The translations under genes were made by a program, and so were the position numbers. A stretch of DNA of 64,000 nucleotides from Cellulomonas telluris (GTDB lineage: Bacteria; Actinomycetota; Actinomycetes; Actinomycetales; Cellulomonadaceae): assembly GCF_004886325.1 (NCBI RefSeq), contig NZ_QXFN01000003.1, forward strand, positions 372,001 to 436,000, read 5' to 3'. Under the pieces are notes generated by a model that was given only the letters and a program-made list of their open reading frames with translations, searched no databases and was not told where the DNA came from. This document shows positions 50,414-59,989 of the stretch, piece after piece; within the stretch, counting starts at the first letter, position 1, and each line of letters begins with the position of its first letter.

Positions 50414-50773
50414 TCAGGCGCCGGCGCCGCGCAGGATCGACGTCATCCGCTTGCCGCGGGCGACCTCGTCGACGAGCTTGTCCATCCAGCGGATCTGCTG
50501 CATGAGGGGGTCCTCGATCTCCTCGACCCGCATGCCGTAGATGACGCCGGTGATCAGCTCGGCGTTCGGGTTCATCGCGGGAGCCTGCGCGAAGAACGTC
50601 GCGAGGTCGACCTGGCGCGCGATCACGTCCTCGAGCGCGGTGCGGTCGTAGCCCGTCAGCCAGCCGATGACGTGGTCGACCTCGTCCCTGCTGTGTCCCT
50701 TGCGCTCCGCCTTCGCGACGTAGTGCGGGTAGATGCTCGCGAAGCTCGTGGTGAAGATCCGGTGGCCTGCCAC
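50414..50773 (-). CDS. DUF2200 family protein
   Basis: The 119-residue protein reads GHRIFTTSFASIYPHYVAKAERKGHSRDEVDHVI in two stretches, then WLTGYD, NPNAELITGVIYGMRVEEIEDPLMQQIRWMDKLVDE, matching the DUF2200 family. Structure is probably alpha-helical; function unknown. GTG 50773 has GGAGGAGG 5 nt upstream. It is divergent from the PRC-barrel gene, with 191 nt between them. Confidence 0.88.
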   Translation of the reverse strand: MAGHRIFTTSFASIYPHYVAKAERKGHSRDEVDHVIGWLTGYDRTALEDVIARQVDLATFFAQAPAMNPNAELITGVIYGMRVEEIEDPLMQQIRWMDKLVDEVARGKRMTSILRGAGA

Positions 50774-50964
50774 GCCCACCTCCTCCGTCGTCGGGCTGCG
50801 CACGGTCCGTCCGCGAGGGGCCTGCGGGCGGGCGGCACGGGCGAGCCTACGCGCGTCGAGGGGCTGGTCCGAGGGCCGAAGGGCCCGCTACGGTCGCGGG
50901 CCCGCGGTGCCGGTCGTACGTTTTCGGACATCAGAAGGTCGTCCACCGATCAGCGGAGACCACC

Positions 50965-51684
50965 ATGATCAGCACGAGCGACATCCAGCACCTGCTCGTC
51001 TCCGGCGGCACGGTCGTCGGGACCGACGGGGACAAGATCGGCAAGATCGGGCAGCTCTTCCTCGACGACCGCACCGGTGACCCCGAGTGGGTCACGGTGA
51101 CGACGGGCCTGTTCGGACGGGCCGAGTCCTTCGTCCCGCTCGCGGACGCGACCGTCCGCGACGACGAGATCGTCGTCCCGTACGACAAGGCGAAGGTCAA
51201 GGGCGCACCGCGGGTCGAGGACGACGGGGGGCACCTCTCGCCGGACGAGGAGCGCGAGCTCTACCGCTACTACGGCCTCGCCGACGACGAGACGACGGAC
51301 GCGGGCACCGTGGGCGCCGGCGGCGACGTGCGGGACCGCGACCACGACCACGACGACGACGCGGGAGCGCCCGGGACCGCGGCGGGCGGTGACCGCGACG
51401 AGCGCGCGGGCACCACGGCGGGCGACGAGGACGACGACGGACGCGGCGGCCGGCACGCGGCCGACACGCCCGTGGACGCGCCGGGGAGCGTGGCCCGCGA
51501 CGAGACCACGGCCGGTGACGCGGCCCCCGCCGCCGCCCCCGCCGAGGGCGTGACCACCGGGGGCGCCCGGTTGCGCCGGTACGTGGTGACCGAGGAGCAG
51601 ACCATCACCGTGCCGGTCACGCGCGAGGAGCTGCGGGTGGAACCGGCCCCGGGCTCCGACGACACGGCCGACGACCGGCACTGA
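50965..51684 (+). CDS. PRC-barrel protein with DUF2382-like C-terminus
   Basis: The 239-residue protein has an N-terminal PRC-barrel (GTVVGTDGDKIGKIGQLFLDDRTGDPEWVTV, split; FVPLADATVRDDEIVVPYDKAKVKGAP), then a very acidic, Asp/Gly-rich linker (about 108-205) and a short C-terminal piece RRYVVTEEQTITVPVTREELRVE that resembles the start of DUF2382. The DUF2382 domain is shorter than normal, so it may be truncated. Such proteins are common in stress-related loci of actinobacteria. ATG 50965 has GGAG 6 nt upstream. A small AT-rich island (GTACGTTTTC near 50917) in the promoter region stands out. Confidence 0.85.
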   Translation: MISTSDIQHLLVSGGTVVGTDGDKIGKIGQLFLDDRTGDPEWVTVTTGLFGRAESFVPLADATVRDDEIVVPYDKAKVKGAPRVEDDGGHLSPDEERELYRYYGLADDETTDAGTVGAGGDVRDRDHDHDDDAGAPGTAAGGDRDERAGTTAGDEDDDGRGGRHAADTPVDAPGSVARDETTAGDAAPAAAPAEGVTTGGARLRRYVVTEEQTITVPVTREELRVEPAPGSDDTADDRH

Positions 51685-51732
51685 CCCGTCCCACCGCCGC
51701 GCACCCGCGGCACCGAGACCAGGAGCACCGCC

Positions 51733-52413
51733 ATGAGCACCCAGGACCCGTCCAGCACCCCTGACCGCCCGGCCGCCCGCGAGGGCGCGTCCGCGGCGGA
51801 CCCGCACACCCCGTCCGGCGGCGCCGTCTCCGCCCGGGCCTTCGGCGCCGACCGGCAGAGCGTGGTCGCGCGCGAGAAGGAGGAGTACGGCGGCATGAAG
51901 TTCGGCTCGGCGTTCTTCGGCTGGCTCACCGCCACCGGGACCGCCGTGCTGCTCACCGCGCTCGCGGCCGCCGCCGGCGCCGCCGTGGGCGTCGCGAACC
52001 AGACCGACCTCGGCGAGGCCGCCGACCAGGCGGCGTCCGACCCGGGCTCGGTCGGCCTCGTCGGCGGGATCGTCCTCGCGGTCGTGCTGTTCGTCGCGTA
52101 CTACTGCGGCGGCTACGTGGCCGGCCGCATGGCCCGCTTCGACGGCGCGAAGCAGGGCATCGCCGTGTGGCTGTGGGCCGTGGTCATCGCGATCGCCGTC
52201 GCCGTCCTGGCCGCGGTCGCGGGGGACCAGTTCAACGTCCTCGCGCGGCTCGACAGCTTCCCGCGGATCCCGATCGCCGAGGGCGACGTCACGACGGGCG
52301 GCATCATCACGCTGCTCGTCATCGCCGTGGTCAGCCTCGTGGGCGCCGTGCTCGGCGGGCTCGCGGGCATGCGCTTCCACCGCAAGGTCGACCGCGCCGG
52401 GCTCGGCCGCTGA
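51733..52413 (+). CDS. Small integral membrane protein (YrzE/TIGR04086-like)
   Basis: The 226-residue protein has a hydrophilic N-terminus (about 1-55) and four transmembrane helices: GSAFFGWLTATGTAVLLTALAAAAG, VGLVGGIVLAVVLFVAYYCGGY, WLWAVVIAIAVAVLAAVAG and IITLLVIAVVSLVGAVLGGLAG. This resembles the small four-helix proteins found beside PRC-barrel stress genes. Function unknown. AGGAG lies 8 nt upstream of the ATG. It is 48 nt behind the PRC-barrel gene and probably in its operon; a terminator follows. Confidence 0.8.
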   Translation: MSTQDPSSTPDRPAAREGASAADPHTPSGGAVSARAFGADRQSVVAREKEEYGGMKFGSAFFGWLTATGTAVLLTALAAAAGAAVGVANQTDLGEAADQAASDPGSVGLVGGIVLAVVLFVAYYCGGYVAGRMARFDGAKQGIAVWLWAVVIAIAVAVLAAVAGDQFNVLARLDSFPRIPIAEGDVTTGGIITLLVIAVVSLVGAVLGGLAGMRFHRKVDRAGLGR

Positions 52414-52429
52414 CGCGACCGCCGGCCGC

Positions 52430-52462
52430 CGACGGCCCGCACCCCGGGGGTGCGGGCCGTCG
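52430..52462. terminator. Bidirectional hairpin terminator
   Basis: Perfect 14-bp stem (52430-52443 with 52449-52462) between the convergent membrane-protein and methyltransferase genes. Confidence 0.7.
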
Positions 52463-52500
52463 CCGCGTCCGGAGCCGGACGCCGACCGACGCGGTCGCCG

Positions 52501-53202
52501 TCAGGCCCCGCCCACGCGCCGGGCGCGCAGCACCACGTCGCGCGTGTGGTGGGCGCCCGCCCCGCCGCTGACGGTGCGCTCGCGCACCTCGTGCGCCTCG
52601 ACGGCCCACCCGGCGCCGAGCAGCGCCGCCACGTCGCGGGGCAGGACCCACTCGTCCGGGTCGAACCCGCCGTGGTCGCCGCCCTCCGCGGCGTGCGTGT
52701 CGTGGTGGACGACCAGGAGCGTGCCCCCCGGTGCGACGAGACCGAGCAGCGCGCGCTCGGCACGGGCGTCCGCGGTGCGGCGCAGCGCGGGGTACTGCGC
52801 GGAGACGAGGTCGAAGCCGCCCGCGGGCAGCGCCAGGTCGAGCAGGCCGCCGTGCAGCCACGTCACCGTCGCGCCCGCCGCCTCGGCGTGCGCCCGGGCG
52901 CGTGCCAGCGCGACGCCCGAGACGTCGAGCGCGGTGACGTCCCAGCCGCGGGACGCGAGCCACACCGCGTCCGCGCCCTCGCCGCACCCGACGTCGAGCA
53001 CCCGACCGGGCGGCATGCCGCGCACCTCGCGGACCAGCGCCCCGTTCGGCTCGCCGCTCCAGACCCGGTCCGCGGTGCCGTAGCGCTCGTCCCAGGCGGC
53101 AGCATCGGGTGGTGGCGGCAGGGGAGACGGCAGGGCCGTCCCGCCCCGCAGGTCGGGCGGCTCGGAGGTGCGGCTGGAGGCGGCGGTCGGGTCGTCGGTC
53201 AC
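52501..53202 (-). CDS. SAM-dependent methyltransferase (class I)
   Basis: The 233-residue cytoplasmic protein has WDERYGTADRVWSGEPNGAL (about 36-55), typical of thiopurine/tellurite-type methyltransferases, then motif I VLDVGCGEGADAVWLA, ALDVSGVALARA and FDLVSAQYPAL. The start pattern resembles TehB-like or mercaptopurine methyltransferases; the substrate is not predictable. GTG 53202 has GAGG 8 nt upstream; an in-frame start 19 codons upstream exists but gives an unusual N-terminus. Confidence 0.9.
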   Translation of the reverse strand: MTDDPTAASSRTSEPPDLRGGTALPSPLPPPPDAAAWDERYGTADRVWSGEPNGALVREVRGMPPGRVLDVGCGEGADAVWLASRGWDVTALDVSGVALARARAHAEAAGATVTWLHGGLLDLALPAGGFDLVSAQYPALRRTADARAERALLGLVAPGGTLLVVHHDTHAAEGGDHGGFDPDEWVLPRDVAALLGAGWAVEAHEVRERTVSGGAGAHHTRDVVLRARRVGGA

Positions 53203-53299
53203 GTCGCGAGCCTCGGCCGGGCACCGTGCCCGGCGCAAGGCGTCGTGCGCGCGGGGCAAGAACCGGTGACGGAGGGCGGCCGAGTCGGCGACGCGGGCG

Positions 53300-55222
53300 T
53301 CAGCGGCCCCGCGGGTGGACCACCCCCGCGCTGCCCCCGCCGCGCCGCTCGGGCTCGGCGACCGACTGCAGCGTCCGCCGGTCGAGGAACTCGATCGCGG
53401 TGACCGCCCCGATCTCGGGGTTGTCGGCGAACGTGTGCCCGAGCGCCTCGAGGTCGGCCCGCGGGAACCGGGGCTCGGCCTGCACGGTCGGGGTGTTGCG
53501 CTGGGTGGCGCGGGGCCGGGCGACGGCCTCGGGCAGCGGCGAGCCGCGGTCGAGCCGGTCGACGAGCACCTGCAGCACGGTCGTGATGATGGTCGACCCG
53601 CCGGGGGAGCCGAGCGCGAGCAGCGGGCGGCCGTCCTCCAGGACGATCGTGGGCGCCATCGAGCTGCGCGGCCGCTTGCCCGGGCCGGGCAGGTTCGGGT
53701 CCGCGCCGCCCTGCGTGTCGGTGAAGTTGAAGTCGGTGAGCTCGTTGTTGAGCAGGAAGCCGCGGTCGGGGACGACGATCGCGTTGCCGCCCGTCGACTC
53801 GATCGTGAGCGTGTACGCGACGACGTTGCCCCAGCGGTCCGCCGTCGTCAGGTGCGTCGTGGACGTCCCGTCGGTCGGCTCCTGGCCCGGGTCGCCGCCC
53901 GGGGCGCAGTCGGCGTAGTCGCCGTCCGGCTGACCCGGGCCGACGGGCTTGGGCAGGGCCGCGGCCGGGTCGATCAGGCAGGCGCGCTCGGCGGCGAAGC
54001 CGTCGGACAGCAGCTCGTCCAGCGGGACGTCGACGAACGCGGGGTCGCCCACGTACCGGTTGCGGTCCGCGAACGCCAGCGCGCTCGCCTCGAGGTAGCG
54101 GTGCACCTCCTGGGTCCGGTCGACCGAGCCCGGCTCGGTCCGCTCGAGGATGTTGAGGGCCTCGCCGACCGTCGAGCCGCCCGACGAGGGCGGGGCCATG
54201 CCGTACACGTCGAGGCCGCGGTAGGACACGTGCGTCGGGTCGCGGTGCACGACGTCGTACGCGGCGAGGTCGGACCGCTCGAGCAGCCCGGGACGCACGA
54301 CGCGGTCGGCACCCGGCACGACCGGCGGGTCCTGCACCGTGGCCACGATGTCGCGGGCGACGGGACCGCGGTACAGGACGTCGCTGCCGAACAGGGCCAT
54401 GAGCGCGTAGGTGCGGGCCAGGTCGCGGTTGCGGAACACCGAGCCGACGGCCGGCGGCGCGCCGCCCGGCAGGAACAGCTCGGCGGTCGAGGAGAAGTCC
54501 GCGAACCGCTCGGCGTTGTCCGCGGTCTGCCGGGCGAAGGTCTCGTCCACGACGAACCCGTGGTGCGCCACCCAGGTCGCCCCCGCGAGCGCGCGCGGCA
54601 GGCTGAACGTGCCCCAGGCGTCGAGCGCGGCCTCCCAGGTGGCCGGCGTGCCGGGCACACCGGCGGACAGGCCCGAGGTCACGGCCTGGTCGAACGGGAT
54701 CGGCGTCCCGTCCTCGACGAACGCGTCCGGGCCCATCGCGGCCGGGGCGGTCTCGCGGCCGTCGATCGTGTGGACCTGCCCCGTGCGGGCCTCGTAGAAG
54801 ACGAAGAACCCGCCGCCGCCGATGCCCGCCGAGTACGGCTCGGTGACGCCGAGCGTCGCGGCGGCCGCCACGGCGGCGTCCACCGCGTTGCCGCCGCGGC
54901 GCAGCACGTCGAGGCCGACGCGCGTCGCGTCGGGGTCGACGGTCGCGACCGCGCCGCCGGTGCCGACCGCGACGGGCACCTTCGCCGGCGGACGGCCGGG
55001 CCACCCGCCGTGCCCGCGCCGGCGGTCCGGGGCCGCGTCGGGCCCGGCCACCAGCGCCTCGAGCTGGGCGTCGACGGCCCGCTCGTCGACCGCGGCCCCG
55101 TCGGGGCCCGCGGCGGGGGCGGTGCCGGGCGGGGCCGCGGCGACCGGGAGCACCCCGGCGGTCAGCGCGAGCGCGGCGGCGGCGGCGACGCCGAGCGGAC
55201 GGACGAGCGTGGACGTGCGCAT
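53300..55222 (-). CDS. ggt: Gamma-glutamyltransferase / glutathione hydrolase (secreted)
   Basis: GGT cleaves or transfers the gamma-glutamyl group of glutathione-like peptides outside the cell; it is made as a precursor that cuts itself before a catalytic Thr. The 640-residue protein has a signal peptide (about 1-29), the large-subunit motif GIGGGGFFVFYE, and the processing site in GTSTTHLTTADRWGN, where the Thr before THLT is the expected nucleophile. GGSTIITTVLQV near the C-terminus is also typical. Since mycothiol-producing actinobacteria usually lack glutathione, the true donor may be other gamma-glutamyl compounds. ATG 55222 has GGGGG 5 nt upstream. Confidence 0.95.
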   Translation of the reverse strand: MRTSTLVRPLGVAAAAALALTAGVLPVAAAPPGTAPAAGPDGAAVDERAVDAQLEALVAGPDAAPDRRRGHGGWPGRPPAKVPVAVGTGGAVATVDPDATRVGLDVLRRGGNAVDAAVAAAATLGVTEPYSAGIGGGGFFVFYEARTGQVHTIDGRETAPAAMGPDAFVEDGTPIPFDQAVTSGLSAGVPGTPATWEAALDAWGTFSLPRALAGATWVAHHGFVVDETFARQTADNAERFADFSSTAELFLPGGAPPAVGSVFRNRDLARTYALMALFGSDVLYRGPVARDIVATVQDPPVVPGADRVVRPGLLERSDLAAYDVVHRDPTHVSYRGLDVYGMAPPSSGGSTVGEALNILERTEPGSVDRTQEVHRYLEASALAFADRNRYVGDPAFVDVPLDELLSDGFAAERACLIDPAAALPKPVGPGQPDGDYADCAPGGDPGQEPTDGTSTTHLTTADRWGNVVAYTLTIESTGGNAIVVPDRGFLLNNELTDFNFTDTQGGADPNLPGPGKRPRSSMAPTIVLEDGRPLLALGSPGGSTIITTVLQVLVDRLDRGSPLPEAVARPRATQRNTPTVQAEPRFPRADLEALGHTFADNPEIGAVTAIEFLDRRTLQSVAEPERRGGGSAGVVHPRGR

Positions 55223-55310
55223 GGTGGCCCCCAGGTGGTGCGACGTCAGGAGTCCGTCCTACCACCGCCCGGGCGCCGCGCCCACCCCTTCCGGGCAAAC
55301 CCGACGTCGG

Positions 55311-55883
55311 CTACGGCAGCCGCGAGGGCGGCCGGCGCACCGCCTCGCCCGCGCGCCGCGGGTCGAGCGGCACCGGGCTGACGAGCGTCGCGGGTCCCCG
55401 GTGCAGGAACCCGCTGGTCAGCGGCCGGCACCGCAGGCCGCCGCGCCCGCGCATCGCGTGGTGCGCCCCGGGCGCGAGCACCCGGTCCATCCACGCGCAC
55501 GGGTGCGCCGGGCGTCCCACCCGCAGCCGGACGGCGTCGCCGCCGGACTCGAGCACGACCTCCTCGCCGATCAGCGGGGCGAGCTCCGCGCCGCGGAGCA
55601 CGACGTTGCGCCGGGTCAGCAGCGGGTCGAACGGCCCCGCCCCGAGCTCGTCGGCGATCGCCTCGAGCGCCTCGGCCGCGAACAGCGTCAGCGCCGCGTC
55701 CATGTGCGCGGCCTTCCCGAAGAACCGGTCGCCGACGACGCCCTTGTCCGCCACGACCTCGACACGGTCGGCGTCGGTCGTCGGGACGTCGGCGGCGCCG
55801 TCGCGCGGCCGGCCGAAGTAGGCGTGCTCGGGGGAGACGAGCAGATGCAGGATCTCCACCTCGTACCGGTACGGCGCCACCAC
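55311..55883 (-). CDS. MOSC-domain-like protein
   Basis: The 190-residue protein begins with ILHLLVSPEHAYFGRP (about 12-27) and carries VVADKGVVGDRFFGK, FDPLLTRRNVVLRGAELAPLIGEEV and PCAWMDRVL, resembling MOSC domains that bind sulfur carried on the Cys (here PCAWMD). MOSC proteins move sulfur to molybdenum cofactors or drugs such as amidoximes; no molybdenum gene is adjacent. GTG 55883 follows GACACT by 7 nt (leaderless); the next codon is also GTG. It is divergent from the NRPS gene. Confidence 0.85.
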   Translation of the reverse strand: MVAPYRYEVEILHLLVSPEHAYFGRPRDGAADVPTTDADRVEVVADKGVVGDRFFGKAAHMDAALTLFAAEALEAIADELGAGPFDPLLTRRNVVLRGAELAPLIGEEVVLESGGDAVRLRVGRPAHPCAWMDRVLAPGAHHAMRGRGGLRCRPLTSGFLHRGPATLVSPVPLDPRRAGEAVRRPPSRLP

Positions 55884-56065
55884 GCAGCCCAGTGTCCGTC
55901 GACGGGCGGTTCGTCGCCCGCCGTCCGCCTCCCGTTCACCGGGGTGTGCGACCATCCCGCGGCCGACGGCGGCGCGCCCGTCCGCCGTGCCGACCCGGGC
56001 CCGTCCGTCCGACCCACCGACCGGACCCGTGGTGCGCCGCGGGCCGGGGAGGAGCTGACCGCCCC

Positions 56066-59000
56066 GTGACCACCCCCGTGGCAGCGCCGTCGTCGCTGCG
56101 CGCCGGCGACCGCGCGCCCGAGCCCCGCACCCTGGTCGACGTCTTCACCGCGACCGTGCGCCGCCACCCCGACGCCGTCGCGATCGACGACGGCGACGAG
56201 GTGCTGACGTACGCCGCGCTGGACGAGGCGGTGCGGCTGCGTACGGCCCGGCTCGCGGCGGCGGGCGTGCGGCGCGGGGACCGCGTCGGCGTGCGCGTCA
56301 CGTCCGGGACCGTGGACCTGTACCTGTCGGTGCTGGCCGCGCTGCGCGCGGGCGCCGCGTACGTGCCCGTGGACGCGGACGACCCCGACGAGCGCGCCCG
56401 GACGGTGTTCGCCGAGGCGGGGGTGCGCGTCGTGCAGGGGGACGGCCCGGACCTGACCGGTCCTGACGGCGCGCCCCTGCCCGCCGGCCGCGGGGCGGGC
56501 AGCACGGCCCCGGAGCCCCCGCGCCCGTCCGACGACGCCTGGGTCATCTTCACGTCCGGCTCCACGGGACGCCCCAAGGGGGTCGCCGTGACGCACCGCA
56601 ACGCGGCCGCCTTCGTCGACGCCGAGGCCCGGCTGTTCCTCCAGGACGCGCCGATCGGCCCGGGGGACCGCGTCCTGGCCGGCCTGTCGGTCGCGTTCGA
56701 CGCGTCGTGCGAGGAGATGTGGCTCGCGTGGCGGCACGGCGCGACGCTCGTCCCCGCGCCGCGCTCCCTGGTGCGCGCGGGGACCGAGCTGGGGCCGTGG
56801 CTCGTCGAGCGCGACATCACGGTCGTCTCCACCGTGCCGACCCTCGCCGGCCTGTGGCCCGTCGACGCGCTCGCGGGCGTGCGGCTGCTGATCTTCGGCG
56901 GGGAGGCGGTGCCGCCCGAGCTCGCCGCGCGCCTGGCGGGGCCGGGACGCGAGGTGTGGAACACGTACGGGCCGACCGAGGCGACGGTCGTCGCCTGCGC
57001 GGCGCCGCTCGTGCCCGGTGAGCGCGTGCGCATCGGGCTGCCGCTGGACGGGTGGGACCTCGCGGTCGTCGGCCCGGACGGCGCGGAGGTGGCCGCGGGG
57101 GAGACGGGCGAGCTGGTCATCGGCGGCGTCGGCGTCGCGCGCTACCTCGACCCCGAGCTCGACGCGGTGCGGTTCGCGCCCGCCCCCGCGCTGGGCTGGG
57201 ACCGCGCGTACCGCACGGGCGACCTCGTGGAGCGGCACGAGGAGGGTCTCGTCTTCGTGGGCCGCGCGGACGACCAGGTCAAGGTCAACGGCCACCGCAT
57301 CGAGCTCGCCGAGGTGGACGCCGCCCTGCTCGCGCTGCCCGGCGTGGCCGGTGCCGCCGCGGCGGTCCGCCGGTCCGCCACGGGCGCGGCGCTGCTGGTC
57401 GGCTACGTGGTGCCCTCCGACGGCGCGCCGCTCGACACCCCCGACCTGCTCGCGCGGCTGCGTGCCGTGCTGCCGGGGTCGATGGTGCCGCTGCTCGCGC
57501 CCGTCGCCGACATCCCGACGCGCACGTCGGGCAAGGTCGACCGTGACGCGCTGCCGTGGCCCGTGCCGGGTGCCGGCGCGGCCCACCCCGACGCCGGCCT
57601 GACGGGCACGGCGGCGTGGGTCGGGCAGCAGTGGGCGGACGTCATCGGCGTGCACCCGGCCGACGCGGAGGACGACTTCTTCCTGCGCGGGGGTAGCTCG
57701 CTGACCGCCGCCCAGCTGGTGTCCGCGCTGCGCACGCGCTACCCCGAGGCGACCGTCGCGGACGTGTACGCGCACCCCGAGGTGGGGGACCTCGCCGACT
57801 TCCTCGACCGCACCTGGCCCGACGTGGGCGAGGGTGCCGGGGCGGGGGACGGGGCCGCGCCGGTGCGCCCCGTGCCGGTGGCCGCGCAGGCCGTGCAGCT
57901 GCTCGCGCTGCTGCCGCTGCGCGGGCTCGTCGCGCTGCGCTGGCTCACGGCGCTCGCGGCGGCGGCGAACGTCGCGCACCTCGTCGCGCCCCTGCCGTGG
58001 CTGCCGCCCGTGTCGTGGTGGTGGGTCGCGGCCGGGTGGCTGCTCACGGTCAGCCCGCTCGGCCGCATGGGCGTCAGCGCGCTCGGTGCCCGCCTGCTGC
58101 TCGCGGGCGTCCGCCCGGGCACCTACCCCCGCGGCGGCTCGGTGCACCTGCGGCTGTGGGCGGCGGAGCGGCTCGCGGAGGGCATGGGCGCCGTGACGCC
58201 CGCGACCGCCGCGTGGGTCGGGCTCTACGCGCGGGCCCTCGGCGTGCGCATGGGCCGCGACGTCGACCTGCACTCGGTCCCGCCCGTCACGGGCATGCTC
58301 ACGCTCGGGCGCGGCTGCGCGATCGAGCCCGAGGTCGACCTCTCGGGGCACTGGGTCGACGGGGACGTCGTGCACGTCGGGCACGTGACCGTCGGCGCCG
58401 GCGCGACCGTCGGGGCGCGCAGCGTGCTCTACCCCGGTGCGCGCGTCGGCGCCGGGACGGACGTGGCCGCGGGGTCCGCGGTGCACGGCGCGACGGGCGA
58501 GGACGAGTACTGGACCGGCTCGCCGGCGACGCGGGCGCACGAGGCGCGGCACCCGTGGCCGCCGCACCGGCCCGCACGGGACCGGGCCCGCGCGTGGCTG
58601 GTGGGGTACGCGCTGGCCGGCGCGCTGGTCGCGGCACTGCCGGTCGTGTCCGTCACCGCCGGTCTGGCCGTCGTCGCGTGGGCCGTGCGCGGCACGCCGA
58701 CGCTCGGCGCGGCGGTGGGCCCGGCTCTGCTCGCGAGCGTCCCCGCCGGCCTGCTCGCGTACGCGCTGTACGCGGCCCTGGTCGTGGCGTCCGTGCGTGT
58801 GCTCGGCCGCGGGCTCACCGAGGGCTACCACCCGGTCCGGTCCGGCCCGGGCCTGCGCGCGTGGACGACGCAGCGCGTGGTCGACGCGGCCCGCACGACG
58901 CTCTTCCCGCTGTACTCGTCGGTCGCGACGCCCGCCTGGATGCGCCTGCTGGGCGCGCGCGTCGGCGCCGGCACCGAGATCTCGACCGTGGTGGGCCTGC

Positions 59001-59989
59001 CGTCGATGATGCGCGTCAAGGACGGCGCGTTCCTCGCGGACGACACCATGGTGGCGCCCTACGAGCTGGGCGGCGGGTGGCTGCGGGTGGCGGCGGCGAA
59101 GGTCGGCCGTCGCGCGTTCCTCGGCAACTCGGGCATGACGGCGCCGGGACGCGCCGTGCCGAAGAACGGCCTCGTGGCCGTGCTGTCCGCGACGCCCCGG
59201 CGCACCCGGCCCGGCTCGAGCTACCTCGGCAGCCCGCCGGCCCCGCTGCCGCGCGCCGCGACGCTCGACGACCCCGCGCGCACCTACGACCCGCCCGCGC
59301 GCCTGCGCCGGGCGCGGGCGGCGGTCGAGCTGGCGCGTGTCGTCCCGGCGCTCGCCGTCGGCACGCTCGCGCTCGGGACGCTGCTGGCGCTGCAGGCCGT
59401 CGTGCTCGCGGCCGGCTGGTGGGCGGCGGTCGCCGCGGGCGGGCTCGTGCTGGTGGCCGCGGGGGTGGTCGCCGCGCTCGTCACGATCGCCGCGAAGTGG
59501 CTGCTCGTCGGCCGCCACCGGCCGGGCGACCACCCGCTGTGGAGCGCGGCCGTCTGGCGCGGCGAGCTCGCCGACACGTTCACCGAGATGCTCGCCGCCC
59601 CGTTCGCGGCCGACCCCACGACGGGTACCGTCGCGGTGGTGTGGTGGCTGCGCGGGCTCGGCGCCCGGATCGGGCGGGGCGTCTGGTGCCAGTCGTACTG
59701 GCTGCCGGAGGCGGACCTCGTGCGGCTCGGCGACGGCGCCACGGTGGGGCAGGGCTGCGTCGTGCAGACGCACCTGTTCCACGACCGCGTCATGAGCCTG
59801 GACGCCGTCACGCTCGAGGACGGCGCGACCCTGGGGCCGCACGGCGTCGTGCTGCCCGCCGCGGTCGTCGGCGCCGGCGCGAGCGTGGGGCCGGCGTCGC
59901 TCGTGCTGCGCGGCGAGCGCGTGCCCGCGGGCACCCGGTGGGTCGGCAACCCGATCGCCCCCTGGCGGGACGAGCGGGCGTCCGCGTGA
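56066..59989 (+). CDS. Pls/PosA-family single-module NRPS (predicted poly-amino-acid synthetase)
   Basis: A 1307-residue membrane synthetase. An adenylation domain comes first: core motifs FTSGSTGRPKG, AFDASCEEMW, WNTYGPTEAT, GRADDQVKVNGHRIE and the Lys of RTSGKVDRDALP (about 1-510). A carrier domain follows with phosphopantetheine Ser544 in LRGGSSLTAA. Then come six membrane helices in three pairs (about 605-680, 840-915, 1088-1150), each followed by a hexapeptide-like soluble domain (about 725-812, 962-1045, 1195-1300). This A-T-(TM, domain)x3 layout is that of epsilon-poly-lysine synthetase and its relatives. GTG 56066 has AGGAG 11 nt upstream. It overlaps the M1 gene (GTGA). Confidence 0.9.
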   Translation: MTTPVAAPSSLRAGDRAPEPRTLVDVFTATVRRHPDAVAIDDGDEVLTYAALDEAVRLRTARLAAAGVRRGDRVGVRVTSGTVDLYLSVLAALRAGAAYVPVDADDPDERARTVFAEAGVRVVQGDGPDLTGPDGAPLPAGRGAGSTAPEPPRPSDDAWVIFTSGSTGRPKGVAVTHRNAAAFVDAEARLFLQDAPIGPGDRVLAGLSVAFDASCEEMWLAWRHGATLVPAPRSLVRAGTELGPWLVERDITVVSTVPTLAGLWPVDALAGVRLLIFGGEAVPPELAARLAGPGREVWNTYGPTEATVVACAAPLVPGERVRIGLPLDGWDLAVVGPDGAEVAAGETGELVIGGVGVARYLDPELDAVRFAPAPALGWDRAYRTGDLVERHEEGLVFVGRADDQVKVNGHRIELAEVDAALLALPGVAGAAAAVRRSATGAALLVGYVVPSDGAPLDTPDLLARLRAVLPGSMVPLLAPVADIPTRTSGKVDRDALPWPVPGAGAAHPDAGLTGTAAWVGQQWADVIGVHPADAEDDFFLRGGSSLTAAQLVSALRTRYPEATVADVYAHPEVGDLADFLDRTWPDVGEGAGAGDGAAPVRPVPVAAQAVQLLALLPLRGLVALRWLTALAAAANVAHLVAPLPWLPPVSWWWVAAGWLLTVSPLGRMGVSALGARLLLAGVRPGTYPRGGSVHLRLWAAERLAEGMGAVTPATAAWVGLYARALGVRMGRDVDLHSVPPVTGMLTLGRGCAIEPEVDLSGHWVDGDVVHVGHVTVGAGATVGARSVLYPGARVGAGTDVAAGSAVHGATGEDEYWTGSPATRAHEARHPWPPHRPARDRARAWLVGYALAGALVAALPVVSVTAGLAVVAWAVRGTPTLGAAVGPALLASVPAGLLAYALYAALVVASVRVLGRGLTEGYHPVRSGPGLRAWTTQRVVDAARTTLFPLYSSVATPAWMRLLGARVGAGTEISTVVGLPSMMRVKDGAFLADDTMVAPYELGGGWLRVAAAKVGRRAFLGNSGMTAPGRAVPKNGLVAVLSATPRRTRPGSSYLGSPPAPLPRAATLDDPARTYDPPARLRRARAAVELARVVPALAVGTLALGTLLALQAVVLAAGWWAAVAAGGLVLVAAGVVAALVTIAAKWLLVGRHRPGDHPLWSAAVWRGELADTFTEMLAAPFAADPTTGTVAVVWWLRGLGARIGRGVWCQSYWLPEADLVRLGDGATVGQGCVVQTHLFHDRVMSLDAVTLEDGATLGPHGVVLPAAVVGAGASVGPASLVLRGERVPAGTRWVGNPIAPWRDERASA